Below are positions 29,486 to 37,434 of a stretch of DNA of 64,000 bases, in pieces. Source of the DNA: Streptomyces sp. NBC_01216 (lineage in GTDB: Bacteria > Actinomycetota > Actinomycetes > Streptomycetales > Streptomycetaceae); assembly GCF_035994945.1 (NCBI RefSeq), contig NZ_CP108677.1, positions 4,712,001 to 4,776,000 on the forward strand. Reading direction: 5' to 3'. Numbering within the stretch: the stretch's first letter is position 1; the number at the start of each line of letters is the position of its first letter. The translations under genes and the position numbers were made by a program. Below the pieces are notes generated by a model. It saw only the letters and a program-made list of their open reading frames with translations. It made no database searches and had not been told where the DNA came from.

Positions 29486-29525
29486 CCGACGGGCGCCCGG
29501 GGTGGTGTCCCCTGGCGCCCGTCGG
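29486..29525 (-). terminator. Terminator after adpA
   Basis: CCGACGGGCGCC (29486-29497) pairs perfectly with GGCGCCCGTCGG (29514-29525). It is 47 bp beyond the adpA stop and before orn. Confidence 0.6.
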
Positions 29526-29571
29526 TCTGGGCTGCGCGGCTTGTGGCGCGCGGTCTTGCGGACGCGTCCCC

Positions 29572-30735
29572 TCAGGGGGTGCGCTGGCCCGGCAGAGCCG
29601 GACGTCCGGAGGCGTAGGCGTCCGGGTGGGGCTTGCTGCCCGGCTCCGGGGCCCCGGGCGCGCGCCGTGCCGTCGCCTGCGCGGGCACGACCGGCTCCAG
29701 GACCGAGGTCGCCGCGTCACCCTGCGGGCGCCGGGCCCGGTAGGCGGCCCGGTAGGCCGCCGGAGAGGAGCCGAGCTGCCGCCGGAAGTGGCCGCGCAGG
29801 GCCACCGGCGAGCGGAAGCCGCACCGGCCCGCGACCTCGTCGACCGAGTAGTCGGAGGTCTCGAGCAGGCGCTGCGCCTGCAGCACCCGCTGAGTGATCA
29901 GCCACTGGAGCGGGGCCGAGCCCGTCAGCGAGCGGAACCTCCGGTCGAAGGTCCGCCGGGACATGTACGCGCGGGCCGCGAGCGTCTCCACGTCGAACTG
30001 CTCGTGGAGGTGCTCCAGTGCCCAGGCGACGACCTCCGCGAGCGGGTCGGCGCCGATCTCCTCGGGTAAAGACCTGTCGAGGTAGCGCTCCTGACCGCCG
30101 CTGCGCCGCGGCGGGACGACCAGCCGGCGCGCCAGTGCACCCGCTGCCTCCGTGCCGTGGTCGGTCCGCACGATGTGCAGACAGAGATCGATTCCGGCCG
30201 CGGTGCCGGCCGATGTCAGCACGTCCCCGTCGTCGACGAAGAGCTCCCGCGGGTCCACGTGGACCGACGGGTAGCGCTTGGCGAGCGTGGGCGCGTACAT
30301 CCAGTGTGTGGTGGCCGGCCGTCCGTCGAGCAGACCGGCGGCGGCGAGCACGAACGCTCCCGTGCACAGTCCGACGATCCTGGCCCCCTCTTCGTGTGCC
30401 CGGCGCAGCGCGTCGAGCGCTTCCGGCGGCGGCGGCGAGGTGATCGACCGCCAGGCCGGCACCACGACGGTTCCGGCCCGGCTGATCGCGTCCAGGCCGT
30501 ACGGCGCGGTGAGTTCCAGCCCGCCGGTGGTCCGCAGCGGACCCTCCTCGCCGGCGCAGACGAGCAGCCGGTAGCGCGGCACGCCCGCGTCCTGTCGGTC
30601 GATGCCGAACACGGAGAGCGGGATGGAACTCTCGAAGATGGGGCCACCGCTGAACAGCAGCACCGCGACGACTTCGCGACGGCGGCGCCCGGACAGTTTC
30701 CGTGCGGCCTCCGGTGCGGCGGAGTCCTGGCTCAT
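29572..30735 (-). CDS. adpA: AdpA, AraC-type master regulator of development
   Basis: 387 aa, close to known AdpA (about 400). The N-terminal DJ-1/GATase-like dimer domain (residues about 22-190) contains 'RRREVVAVLLFSGGPIFESSIPLSVFGIDRQDAG' and 'IVGLCTGAFVLAAAGLLDG'. The C-terminal AraC domain (about 240-335) has 'AARAYMSRRTFDRRFRSLTGSAPLQWL' and 'DEVAGRCGFRSPVALRGHFRRQLGSSPAAYR'. AdpA switches on aerial growth, secreted enzymes and antibiotics. Codon 223 (30069-30067) is TTA, in the linker, so translation needs the bldA tRNA. The Leu is in 'RSLPEEIG'. Confidence 0.95.
   Translation of the reverse strand: MSQDSAAPEAARKLSGRRRREVVAVLLFSGGPIFESSIPLSVFGIDRQDAGVPRYRLLVCAGEEGPLRTTGGLELTAPYGLDAISRAGTVVVPAWRSITSPPPPEALDALRRAHEEGARIVGLCTGAFVLAAAGLLDGRPATTHWMYAPTLAKRYPSVHVDPRELFVDDGDVLTSAGTAAGIDLCLHIVRTDHGTEAAGALARRLVVPPRRSGGQERYLDRSLPEEIGADPLAEVVAWALEHLHEQFDVETLAARAYMSRRTFDRRFRSLTGSAPLQWLITQRVLQAQRLLETSDYSVDEVAGRCGFRSPVALRGHFRRQLGSSPAAYRAAYRARRPQGDAATSVLEPVVPAQATARRAPGAPEPGSKPHPDAYASGRPALPGQRTP
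30067..30069 (-). promoter_or_regulatory. TTA (bldA) codon in adpA
   Basis: The codon lies in frame (codon 223 counted from 30735) between AGG-TCT and CCC-GAG. It is the classical translational control point of adpA between its two domains. Confidence 0.9.
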
Positions 30736-31132
30736 GACGCTAAGCCCCCCTCGGTGTTCGCGTCTCCCTGGTCCTGTCGCTCCTGCACTTTTCCCCTTGG
30801 TTTTGCACGAGACCCCAGTCTTCGATACCCATGATCGAATCTACTGTGTCCGGCACCGCCGGAGTGACAAGTTCTCCAACCGGCACATTGTCGACATGGC
30901 CACTTGGCGTGAAGCATTCGATCACGAAGTGTTCCGCTCGTGGGTCGTGCGGGGAGACCCGTGGCTCACGTATGGCCCGTCCGCAGGCGGTGTGCGCGCC
31001 TGGCGCAGGGCTTTCCCCCCTGGTGGCGCAAGGGTTGAAGAGACGTTCCGCCAAAGACACGCCGGTGTCGGGAAGTTGGCTGAAAACATACGGGTGCGTC
31101 TGTGCGACCTTGTCAGCTCCGGGGTGATGGCG
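30736..31132. promoter_or_regulatory. adpA upstream region, no gene seen
   Basis: About 400 bp without a convincing coding frame. AT content is higher than around it (30780-30950). AdpA genes have long 5' regions with several regulator sites. I see a short palindrome TCCGGC-ACC-GCCGGA near 30848-30862 but no motif I can assign. Confidence 0.5.
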
Positions 31133-31555
31133 TCAGCTGCGCCGCTCCCCGTCGGGCTCCCGCTCCCGGAAGTACGCGCCGGTCCGAGGCTGTCGGCCGC
31201 CCGGGTTCTCCCTCTCGGCGCGCAGGCCACGCTCCGAGCGTCGCAGCAGGAAGCGGCAGGCCGCCGTCACCGCCGCGAGGCCGAGGGCCGCGCCGGCGGC
31301 CCCGCCCAGTGAGGTGCCGTAGACGACGAGGACCACGGGGACGAGGACGCAGCAGAAGGCGGCCCACCCGACGACGTCCTCCGTGGCGTCCCCGGCCGCC
31401 GTGCCCGCCCGGTCCCGGCCGCCCGGCCCGTCCGGCGGCACCGCGCTCCCGCCCGGTGCGCCCGGCCCCGCGGAGGGTGGTGCCGTCCGGCGCAGGCTCG
31501 GGTGTCGGCCGGGGGCCGCGGCGGACTGGGGGGTGGTGGCCGGTGGTGCGGGCAC
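31133..31555 (-). CDS. Small membrane protein, Pro-rich N-terminus
   Basis: 140 aa from GTG with GGGAG upstream. The first 60 residues are Pro/Ala/Gly/Arg-rich and cytosolic-looking. Two TM segments follow, about 63-82 (VGWAAFCCVLVPVVLVVYGTS) and 84-102 (GGAAGAALGLAAVTAACRF), then a basic tail. Same strand as adpA and about 400 bp upstream of it. Conserved hypothetical type; no function. Confidence 0.6.
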   Translation of the reverse strand: MPAPPATTPQSAAAPGRHPSLRRTAPPSAGPGAPGGSAVPPDGPGGRDRAGTAAGDATEDVVGWAAFCCVLVPVVLVVYGTSLGGAAGAALGLAAVTAACRFLLRRSERGLRAERENPGGRQPRTGAYFREREPDGERRS

Positions 31556-31887
31556 GGGCGGGCTCCCTGATCGGTGGCTGGACCTGTGGCAACGAGGAAC
31601 GGAAGGTTCCGGTCACTACGGAGCGCGTCCGTTCGGCCGCGTGCGGGGACACCTGTAGGGCACATCCGGCATTGCCATATCGGGACGGGCTCGTGCATGC
31701 TCCCTGGAATGCCGTGAGGCGGTCGCGTGTGGCATGGCCGTCTCTGGGCAGGAGGAGAGTGTCGCCGTACCCTTGGGGGTATGGGCTTGGGAAGATGATT
31801 CCCGGACACAGCTCCGCCCGCCAACCGTTGTTCCGTACGCCGTACTCTTCCGTCCCCTCCACGAGGATCTTCTTCGCCGAGACACCG
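31556..31887. other. Intergenic between membrane protein and usp
   Basis: 332 bp with divergent flanking genes, so promoters for both should be here. The open frames across it are Arg/Pro-rich and unlike proteins. AGGAGGAGAG near 31750-31758 resembles a ribosome site, but no good start follows. Nothing else is recognised. Confidence 0.4.
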
Positions 31888-32409
31888 ATGGCCGGTCACG
31901 AATTCCCCGAACCCGCGGACCGCAAGCGCGTCGCCGACTCCACGGTCGACCCCCTCGCGGTGGAACAGCCACGCCACCCCTGTGATCCTGCCTTCCGGCA
32001 CGGGGTGGTCGTCGGCTTCGACGGCTCCACCTCCAGTGAGCGTGCCCTCGCCTACGCCATCGGCATGGCCAGGCGCTCGGCGTCCGGCCTGATCATCGTG
32101 CACGTGGCCAACCGGCTGCCCACCACCGTCTGGGCCGGCTGTGAGCCCCCGGTCTTCGTGGACGTGCCCGATCACCGGACCGAGGTGCTCGGTCTGGAGC
32201 TGGCCTGCGCCGACTACCTGACCGAGGTCCCCTGGATCCTCGTCGAGCGGGGTGGGGACATCTGTCACGAACTGGAGGAGGTCGGCCGGGAGTACTCGGC
32301 CGACGCGATCGTGGTGGGATCCACGCACGGCATCGTCGGCCGGATCTTCGGTTCGGTGGCCGGCCGGCTCGCGAAGCGCGCCCAGCGGCCCGTCGTCGTC
32401 ATCCCCTGA
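31888..32409 (+). CDS. Universal stress protein (UspA family)
   Basis: 173 aa from ATG at 31888. The core starts at about residue 38: 'RHGVVVGFDGSTSSERALAYAIGMARRSASGLIIVHV', and ends with 'SADAIVVGSTHGIVGRIFGSVAGRLAKRAQRPVVVIP', the G-x2-G-x9-G(S/T) ATP-binding loop. A single Usp domain with a 35-residue N-terminal extension. Probably induced by stress or hypoxia like relatives. The start has only a weak ribosome site. Confidence 0.85.
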   Translation: MAGHEFPEPADRKRVADSTVDPLAVEQPRHPCDPAFRHGVVVGFDGSTSSERALAYAIGMARRSASGLIIVHVANRLPTTVWAGCEPPVFVDVPDHRTEVLGLELACADYLTEVPWILVERGGDICHELEEVGREYSADAIVVGSTHGIVGRIFGSVAGRLAKRAQRPVVVIP

Positions 32410-32410
32410 C

Positions 32411-32431
32411 GCGCCGCCGGTGCGGCGGCGC
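32411..32431 (+). terminator. Terminator after usp
   Basis: GCGCCGCCG (32411-32419), loop GTG, CGGCGGCGC (32423-32431): a perfect 9-bp stem two bases after the stop codon. Confidence 0.7.
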
Positions 32432-32572
32432 CGGGCGAGGGGCCATCAACTCCGCCTGGATGGAATAAATCTGGCCACCCTCAGGTGAATTGTGTGCTTG
32501 TGAAGGGTAGATAAGTGCCATCGGAGCACAGCGGCCCAAGCAGCACGACTGCGTACCTGAAGGGAGCCCGCC

Positions 32573-33145
32573 GTGGACAACGAAGTCGCCGCGGGAAACA
32601 CCACCTCCACGCTCGGCCATCTCGCCCTCGGACTGACCCTGCTGGCCTTCGGCATCGGCAGCACGGGCGTGATCGACAACGTCGCGGCATCGGACGCCGC
32701 GGGCCTCGCCACCTGGGTCGGCGGGGTGACGCTGTTCCTCGTCGGCCTGCTCGCCCTGCGGGCGGGCAACACCGGCGAGGGGACGGCCTGTTCGGCGCTC
32801 GGCGCCTTCTGGTTCACCTGGGGTGTCGGCGTGGGCGGCGCCGCCGTCTCGTCCGAGGCGGCCGGGCTCTTCCTGCTGCTGTGGGCACTGCTCGCGCTCA
32901 CCCTCACCCTCGCGGCCTCCGGCGGTGGGCTGCTCGGGCAGGGCGTGTACGGGCTGCTGTTCGTCGCGCTGCTCCTGCTGGGGATCGGCGCGCTCGCCGG
33001 CAACGGAGGGCTCGCCAAGGCGGGCGGCTGGGTCGCCGCGGTCGCCGGTCTCGCCGCCTGGTACCGCGCGACGGCGGCGGTGGCCGACTGGCCGACCTCG
33101 CTCGGACGCGCCGCGGGACGCCGGGGAGTGACGGCCACCGGCTGA
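32573..33145 (+). CDS. Acetate transporter family protein (GPR1/FUN34/SatP)
   Basis: 190 aa from GTG with AAGGGAG upstream. Six TM helices. The N-terminal 'NTTSTLGHLALGLTLLAFG' stands at the place of the family NPAPLGL motif, and 'CSALGAFWFTWGVGVGG' matches the family's central 'YGAFW' signature. SatP proteins carry acetate or succinate, or form proton-linked channels. It is followed by a double hairpin separating it from glmS. Confidence 0.75.
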   Translation: MDNEVAAGNTTSTLGHLALGLTLLAFGIGSTGVIDNVAASDAAGLATWVGGVTLFLVGLLALRAGNTGEGTACSALGAFWFTWGVGVGGAAVSSEAAGLFLLLWALLALTLTLAASGGGLLGQGVYGLLFVALLLLGIGALAGNGGLAKAGGWVAAVAGLAAWYRATAAVADWPTSLGRAAGRRGVTATG

Positions 33146-33247
33146 CGCGGCTACGGGGTCGCGCCCCGCTCGGGGTGGCGCGACCCGGGGCCGGTGAGCG
33201 GGCGGCCCGCCCGCGCCCCTCCGGGGGTGAACCGGCCCCATGGAAGC

Positions 33248-33324
33248 GGTCCCCGCGCATGGGTGGCGTGCGCGGGGACCGTTCGCGTCCGGGCGGCCGG
33301 ACCGGCGGGTGCCCGGACGCGAAC
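33248..33324. terminator. Two adjacent hairpins between convergent genes
   Basis: Stem 1: GGTCCCCGCGCA (33248-33259) with TGCGCGGGGACC (33269-33280). Stem 2: GTTCGCGTCCGGGC (33281-33294) with GCCCGGACGCGAAC (33311-33324). They stop the SatP-family transcript (plus) and the glmS transcript (minus). Confidence 0.7.
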
Positions 33325-33353
33325 AGGTCGCCGGGGGCGGCCCTTCCGGGCCG

Positions 33354-35171
33354 CTACTCGACCGTGACGGACTTGGCCAGGTTGCGCGGCTTGTCGATGT
33401 CGCGGCCCATGGCGAGTGCCGTGTGGTACGCGAAGAGCTGGAGGGGGATGCCCATCAGGATCGGGTCCAGCTCGTCCTCGTTCTTCGGCACGACGATGGT
33501 GTGGTCGGCCTTCTCCTGGTGCTGGTGGGCGACCGCGAGGATGCGGCCGCTGCGGGCCTTGATCTCCTCCAGGGCGGCGCGGTTCTTCTCCAGCAGGTCG
33601 TCGTCGGGGACGATCGCGACCGTCGGCAGGGCCGGCTCGATCAGTGCGAGCGGGCCGTGCTTCAGCTCGGAGGCGGGGTACGCCTCGGCGTGGATGTAGG
33701 AGATCTCCTTGAGCTTCAGGGACGCCTCCAGCGCGACCGGGTAGCCGCGCACCCGGCCGATGAACATCATCGACTGGGCGCCCGCGTACTCCCGTGCGAG
33801 CCTCTCGATGTCGCCCTCGGACTCCAGGATCTCGCTGATCTGCGCGGGGAGCCTGCGCAGGCCCTCGATGATCCGCTTGCCGTCGGTGACCGACAGGTCG
33901 CGGATGCGGCCCAGGTGCAGGGCGAGCAGCGCGAAGGCGACGACGGTGTTGGTGAAGCACTTGGTGGAGACCACGCAGACCTCCGGACCGGCGTGCACGT
34001 ACATGCCGCCGTCGGCCTCGCGGGCGATCGCCGAGCCGACGACGTTGACCACGCCGAGGACGCGGGCGCCCTTGCGCTTCAGCTCCTGGACGGCGGCCAG
34101 CACGTCGTACGTCTCGCCGGACTGGGAGACGGCGATGTAGAGGGTGTCGGGGTCCACGACCGGGTTGCGGTAGCGGAACTCGGAGGCCGGCTCGGCGTCG
34201 GCGGGGATGCGGGCCATGGACTCGATCAGCCCGGCACCGATCAGGCCGGCGTGGTACGAGGTGCCACAGCCGAGGATCTTGATGCGGCGGATGCCGCGGG
34301 CCTCGCGCGCGTCCAGGTTGAGGCCGCCGAGGTGGACGGTGGAGAAGCGGTCGTCGATCCGGCCGCGCAGCACGCGGTCGACCGCGTCGGGCTGCTCGGA
34401 GATCTCCTTGTGCATGTAGGTGTCGTGGCCGCCCATGTCGTAGGAGGCGGCCTCCCACTCGACCGTCTCCGGGGTGGCGGTCGTGGACGCGCCCGAGGTG
34501 GTGTACGTGCGGAAGTCGTCGGCCTTGAGGGTGGCCATCTCGCCGTCGTCCAGGGTGACCACCTGGCGGGTGTGGGCGATCAGCGCGGCGACGTCGGAGG
34601 CGACGAACATCTCCTTCTCGCCGATGCCGAGGACGACCGGGGAGCCGTTGCGGGCCACCACGATGCGGTCGTTGAAATCGGCGTGCATCACGGCGATGCC
34701 GTAGGTGCCCTCGATGACCTTGAGCGCCTCGCGGACCTTCTCCTCCAGGGTGGTGGCCTGGGAGCGGGCGATCAGGTGGGTGATGACCTCGGTGTCCGTC
34801 TCCGACGCGAAGACGACGCCGTCGGCCTCCAGCTTGGCGCGCAGCTCCGCGGCGTTGTCGACGATGCCGTTGTGGACGACGGCGACCTTGTTCTCGGGGT
34901 CGAGGTGCGGGTGCGAGTTGACGTCGCTGGGGGCGCCGTGGGTGGCCCAGCGGGTGTGGGCGATGCCGGTGGTGCCGGAGAAGCGCTTGGGCACGCGGGC
35001 CTCCAGGTCACGCACCCGGCCCTTGGCCTTCACCATCTTCAGGCCGGCGGCCTTCGGGCTGGTGATCACGATGCCGGCGGAGTCGTACCCCCGGTACTCC
35101 AGCCGCTGCAGGCCCTCCAGCAGCAGCGGGGCGACGTCGCGCTTTCCGATGTAACCGACGATTCCGCACAT
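33354..35171 (-). CDS. glmS: Glucosamine-6-phosphate synthase (isomerising)
   Basis: 605 aa. It makes glucosamine-6-phosphate from fructose-6-phosphate and glutamine, the first step to UDP-GlcNAc. N-terminal class-II amidotransferase: Met-Cys (nucleophile Cys2), 'RLEYRGYDSAGI', 'TRWATHGAPSDVNSHPH'. Two SIS domains follow: 'ILGCGTSYHAGLIGA...VSQSGETYDVLAA' and 'FIGRVRGYPVALEASLKLKEISYIHAEAYPASELKHGPLALI'. The end 'DKPRNLAKSVTVE' is canonical. It fits next to the hexosaminidase in an amino-sugar neighbourhood. Confidence 0.97.
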   Translation of the reverse strand: MCGIVGYIGKRDVAPLLLEGLQRLEYRGYDSAGIVITSPKAAGLKMVKAKGRVRDLEARVPKRFSGTTGIAHTRWATHGAPSDVNSHPHLDPENKVAVVHNGIVDNAAELRAKLEADGVVFASETDTEVITHLIARSQATTLEEKVREALKVIEGTYGIAVMHADFNDRIVVARNGSPVVLGIGEKEMFVASDVAALIAHTRQVVTLDDGEMATLKADDFRTYTTSGASTTATPETVEWEAASYDMGGHDTYMHKEISEQPDAVDRVLRGRIDDRFSTVHLGGLNLDAREARGIRRIKILGCGTSYHAGLIGAGLIESMARIPADAEPASEFRYRNPVVDPDTLYIAVSQSGETYDVLAAVQELKRKGARVLGVVNVVGSAIAREADGGMYVHAGPEVCVVSTKCFTNTVVAFALLALHLGRIRDLSVTDGKRIIEGLRRLPAQISEILESEGDIERLAREYAGAQSMMFIGRVRGYPVALEASLKLKEISYIHAEAYPASELKHGPLALIEPALPTVAIVPDDDLLEKNRAALEEIKARSGRILAVAHQHQEKADHTIVVPKNEDELDPILMGIPLQLFAYHTALAMGRDIDKPRNLAKSVTVE

Positions 35172-35233
35172 GAGGTCTGAACCCCTCCAGGTTGTGGGTG
35201 TGTGCTCGGGCGTGGACGAACCGGAAGGCCGGT

Positions 35234-35509
35234 TCAGCCGTAGACGATGCGCCGCAGCTGGCGGAGCGAGAGCTCCGGCGGAGCCACGGCGCGGTGCGGC
35301 AGTTCCGCCGCGATGCGTTCGAAGATCTCCGCGTTCACGGCCCCACCGGACTGCAGTTCACGGTGGCGGCGGCGGACGAATTCCTCGGCCGGCTCGTCGA
35401 AGTACGCCAGCACGTCGAGCACCACCCGGGCGGCCTCCCCGCGCTGGAGCGCGGTGCTGCGCACCAGGTGGTCGATGAGGTCGTCATGGGACGGGCGGCG
35501 ATCGAGCAC
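35234..35509 (-). CDS. Conserved hypothetical protein upstream of glmS
   Basis: 91 aa from GTG at 35509. All-helical: 'SHDDLIDHLVRSTALQRGEAARVVLDVLAYFDEPAEEFVRRRHRELQSGGAVNAEIFERIAAELPHRAVAPPELSLRQLRRIVYG'. Small proteins of this type precede glmS in Streptomyces; the role is unknown. 62 bp separate it from glmS on the same strand, so they may be co-transcribed. No strong ribosome site at the GTG, so the start is uncertain by a few codons. Confidence 0.7.
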   Translation of the reverse strand: MLDRRPSHDDLIDHLVRSTALQRGEAARVVLDVLAYFDEPAEEFVRRRHRELQSGGAVNAEIFERIAAELPHRAVAPPELSLRQLRRIVYG

Positions 35510-35598
35510 TCGTGCATATTGAGGGGTTCCGACCTCTCTCCGCAAGAATCCTGCCCGATATCGGGCAGGGTGGGCCTGATCGGGGCCTTCAAGGGCCC

Positions 35599-35614
35599 CT
35601 TGGTCCATACCTTG
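35599..35614. promoter_or_regulatory. Possible DasR (dre-like) site before hexosaminidase
   Basis: CTTGGTCCATACCTTG matches the known dre consensus A(C/G)TGGTCTAGACCA(C/G)T at the central TGGTC-x-A-x-ACC positions, about 10 of 16 bases. It lies about 85 bp before the GTG of an N-acetylglucosamine-releasing enzyme, a typical DasR target class. Assigned from consensus and context only. Confidence 0.45.
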
Positions 35615-35695
35615 CCGTCCGGCGGGTGCCGCGGTACGCATGGTGACCGTGGGGTACACCCCGCGCCCGCCGGCCCGTCGAAGGGGACCACGCCC

Positions 35696-37327
35696 GTGCA
35701 CCGGCTCAGAACGTCTCCGCGTCTTCTCGGCGCCCTGCTCCTGCTCGCCGCGGCCGGTGCCCCGGCCGCCGGGGCAGCCCCGTCCGTCGCCTCCGCCACC
35801 CTGTCCTCCGCGCCCCGGCCGCTCGGCCGGATCGTCCCGGCGCCCGCCTCCGTCACCCCCGGCGGACCGCCCTACACGCTCACCGCCGCCACCCGCATCC
35901 GGGTCGACCGGGGCCACCGTGCGGCCCGCGCCGTCGGCCACTACCTCGCCGGCGTCCTGCGCCCCTCCACGGGCTTCCCGCTGCCCGTCGTCGACGCGGC
36001 GGCGGCGCGCGGCGGCATCCTGCTGCGGCTGCGCCCCGCCGACGCCGCGCTCGGCGACGAGGGCTACCGGCTGGAGTCCGGGCCCGGCGGCGTCACCCTG
36101 ACGGCCCGCGGGCCCGCCGGGCTCTTCCACGGCGTCCAGACCCTGCGCCAGCAACTGCCGGCCGAGGTGGAGCGGGACACCGTGCGGCCCGGTCCCTGGA
36201 CGGTGGCCGGGGGCGCCGTCACCGACGTCCCGCGCTTCGCGTACCGGGGCGCGATGCTCGACGTCTCCCGCCACTTCTTCACCGTGGCCCAGGTCAAGCG
36301 CTACATCGACCGGCTCGCCGTCTACAAGATCAACAAGCTGCATCTGCACCTCTCGGACGACCAGGGCTGGCGGATCGCCGTCGACTCCTGGCCCCGCCTC
36401 GCCACCCACGGCGGCTCCACCCAGGTCGGCGGCGGCCCGGGCGGCCACTACACCAAGGACGACTACCGGGAGATCGTCCGCTACGCGGCCTCCCGCTACC
36501 AGGAGGTCGTCCCCGAGATCGACATGCCCGGGCACAGCAACGCGGCGCTCGCCTCCTATCCCGGACTCAACTGCGACGGAGTGGCCCCGCCGCTCTACAC
36601 CGGCACCTCGGTGGGCTTCAGCTCGCTGTGCGTGGCCGAGCCCAGGACATACGACTTCGTGGACGACGTGATCCGGGAGCTCGCCGCCCTCACCCCCGGC
36701 CGTCACCTCCACATCGGCGGCGACGAGGCGCACTCCACCGGCCACGCCGACTACGTGGCCTTCATGGACCGCGCGCAGCGCATCGTCGCGAAGTACGGCA
36801 AGTCCGTGATCGGCTGGCACCAGCTGACCGGCGCCGTACCGGCGCCGGGGGCCCTCGTCCAGTACTGGGGCCTCGACCGTTCCCCGGCGGCGGAGAAGGA
36901 GCGGGTGGCCCTCGCCGCGCGGAACGGCACCGGGCTGGTCCTCTCGCCCGCAGACCGGGTCTACCTCGACATGAAGTACACCGCGGACACCCCGCTGGGG
37001 CACACCTGGGCGGGCTACGTCGACGTGCGCCGGTCCTACGACTGGGACCCCGGGGCGTATCTGCCGGGCGTGCCGGAGTCGGCGGTGCGAGGGGTCGAGG
37101 CGCCGCTGTGGACGGAGCGGATCGCGACGGACGCGCAGCTCGACCGGATGGCGTTCCCGCGGCTGCCGGGCGTGGCGGAACTCGGCTGGTCGCCGGCGGC
37201 CACCCACGACTGGGAGACGTACCGGGTGCGGCTCGCCGAGCAGGGGCCGCGGCTGGCGGCGCTGGGAATCGACTACCACCGCTCGTCCCAGGTGCCCTGG
37301 CCCGTCGGACCGGTGCCCGGCGGGTGA
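35696..37327 (+). CDS. Secreted beta-N-acetylhexosaminidase (GH20)
   Basis: 543 aa from GTG with AAGGGGA upstream. A signal peptide (RLRTSPRLLGALLLLAAAGAPAAGA) is followed by the GH20b N-terminal domain and the TIM barrel. The catalytic Asp-Glu pair is 'RHLHIGGDEAH', and 'FAYRGAMLDVSRHFF', 'HLHLSDDQGWRI' and 'EIDMPGHSNAAL' are family hallmarks. It releases GlcNAc from chitobiose outside the cell, feeding the amino-sugar pool that GlmS otherwise makes. Ends before a hairpin shared with desD. Confidence 0.93.
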   Translation: MHRLRTSPRLLGALLLLAAAGAPAAGAAPSVASATLSSAPRPLGRIVPAPASVTPGGPPYTLTAATRIRVDRGHRAARAVGHYLAGVLRPSTGFPLPVVDAAAARGGILLRLRPADAALGDEGYRLESGPGGVTLTARGPAGLFHGVQTLRQQLPAEVERDTVRPGPWTVAGGAVTDVPRFAYRGAMLDVSRHFFTVAQVKRYIDRLAVYKINKLHLHLSDDQGWRIAVDSWPRLATHGGSTQVGGGPGGHYTKDDYREIVRYAASRYQEVVPEIDMPGHSNAALASYPGLNCDGVAPPLYTGTSVGFSSLCVAEPRTYDFVDDVIRELAALTPGRHLHIGGDEAHSTGHADYVAFMDRAQRIVAKYGKSVIGWHQLTGAVPAPGALVQYWGLDRSPAAEKERVALAARNGTGLVLSPADRVYLDMKYTADTPLGHTWAGYVDVRRSYDWDPGAYLPGVPESAVRGVEAPLWTERIATDAQLDRMAFPRLPGVAELGWSPAATHDWETYRVRLAEQGPRLAALGIDYHRSSQVPWPVGPVPGG

Positions 37328-37388
37328 CCCGGCCGACCGCCCAGCTTCGCGAAGCCCAGAGCCTGTCGGGTGGCCTTCGGGGCGGAAA

Positions 37389-37432
37389 CGGCGCGGGCCC
37401 GGCGCAGGACCGTACTCCGCCGGCCCGCGCCG
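37389..37432. terminator. Bidirectional terminator between hexosaminidase and desD
   Basis: CGGCGCGGGCC (37389-37399) pairs perfectly with GGCCCGCGCCG (37422-37432), two bases before the desD stop triplet on the minus strand. Confidence 0.65.
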
Positions 37433-37434
37433 GT

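Noticed and set aside
33151-34458. 435-aa minus open frame inside the glmS region
   Set aside because: It is glmS read in another frame; the 605-aa frame holds all GlmS motifs.
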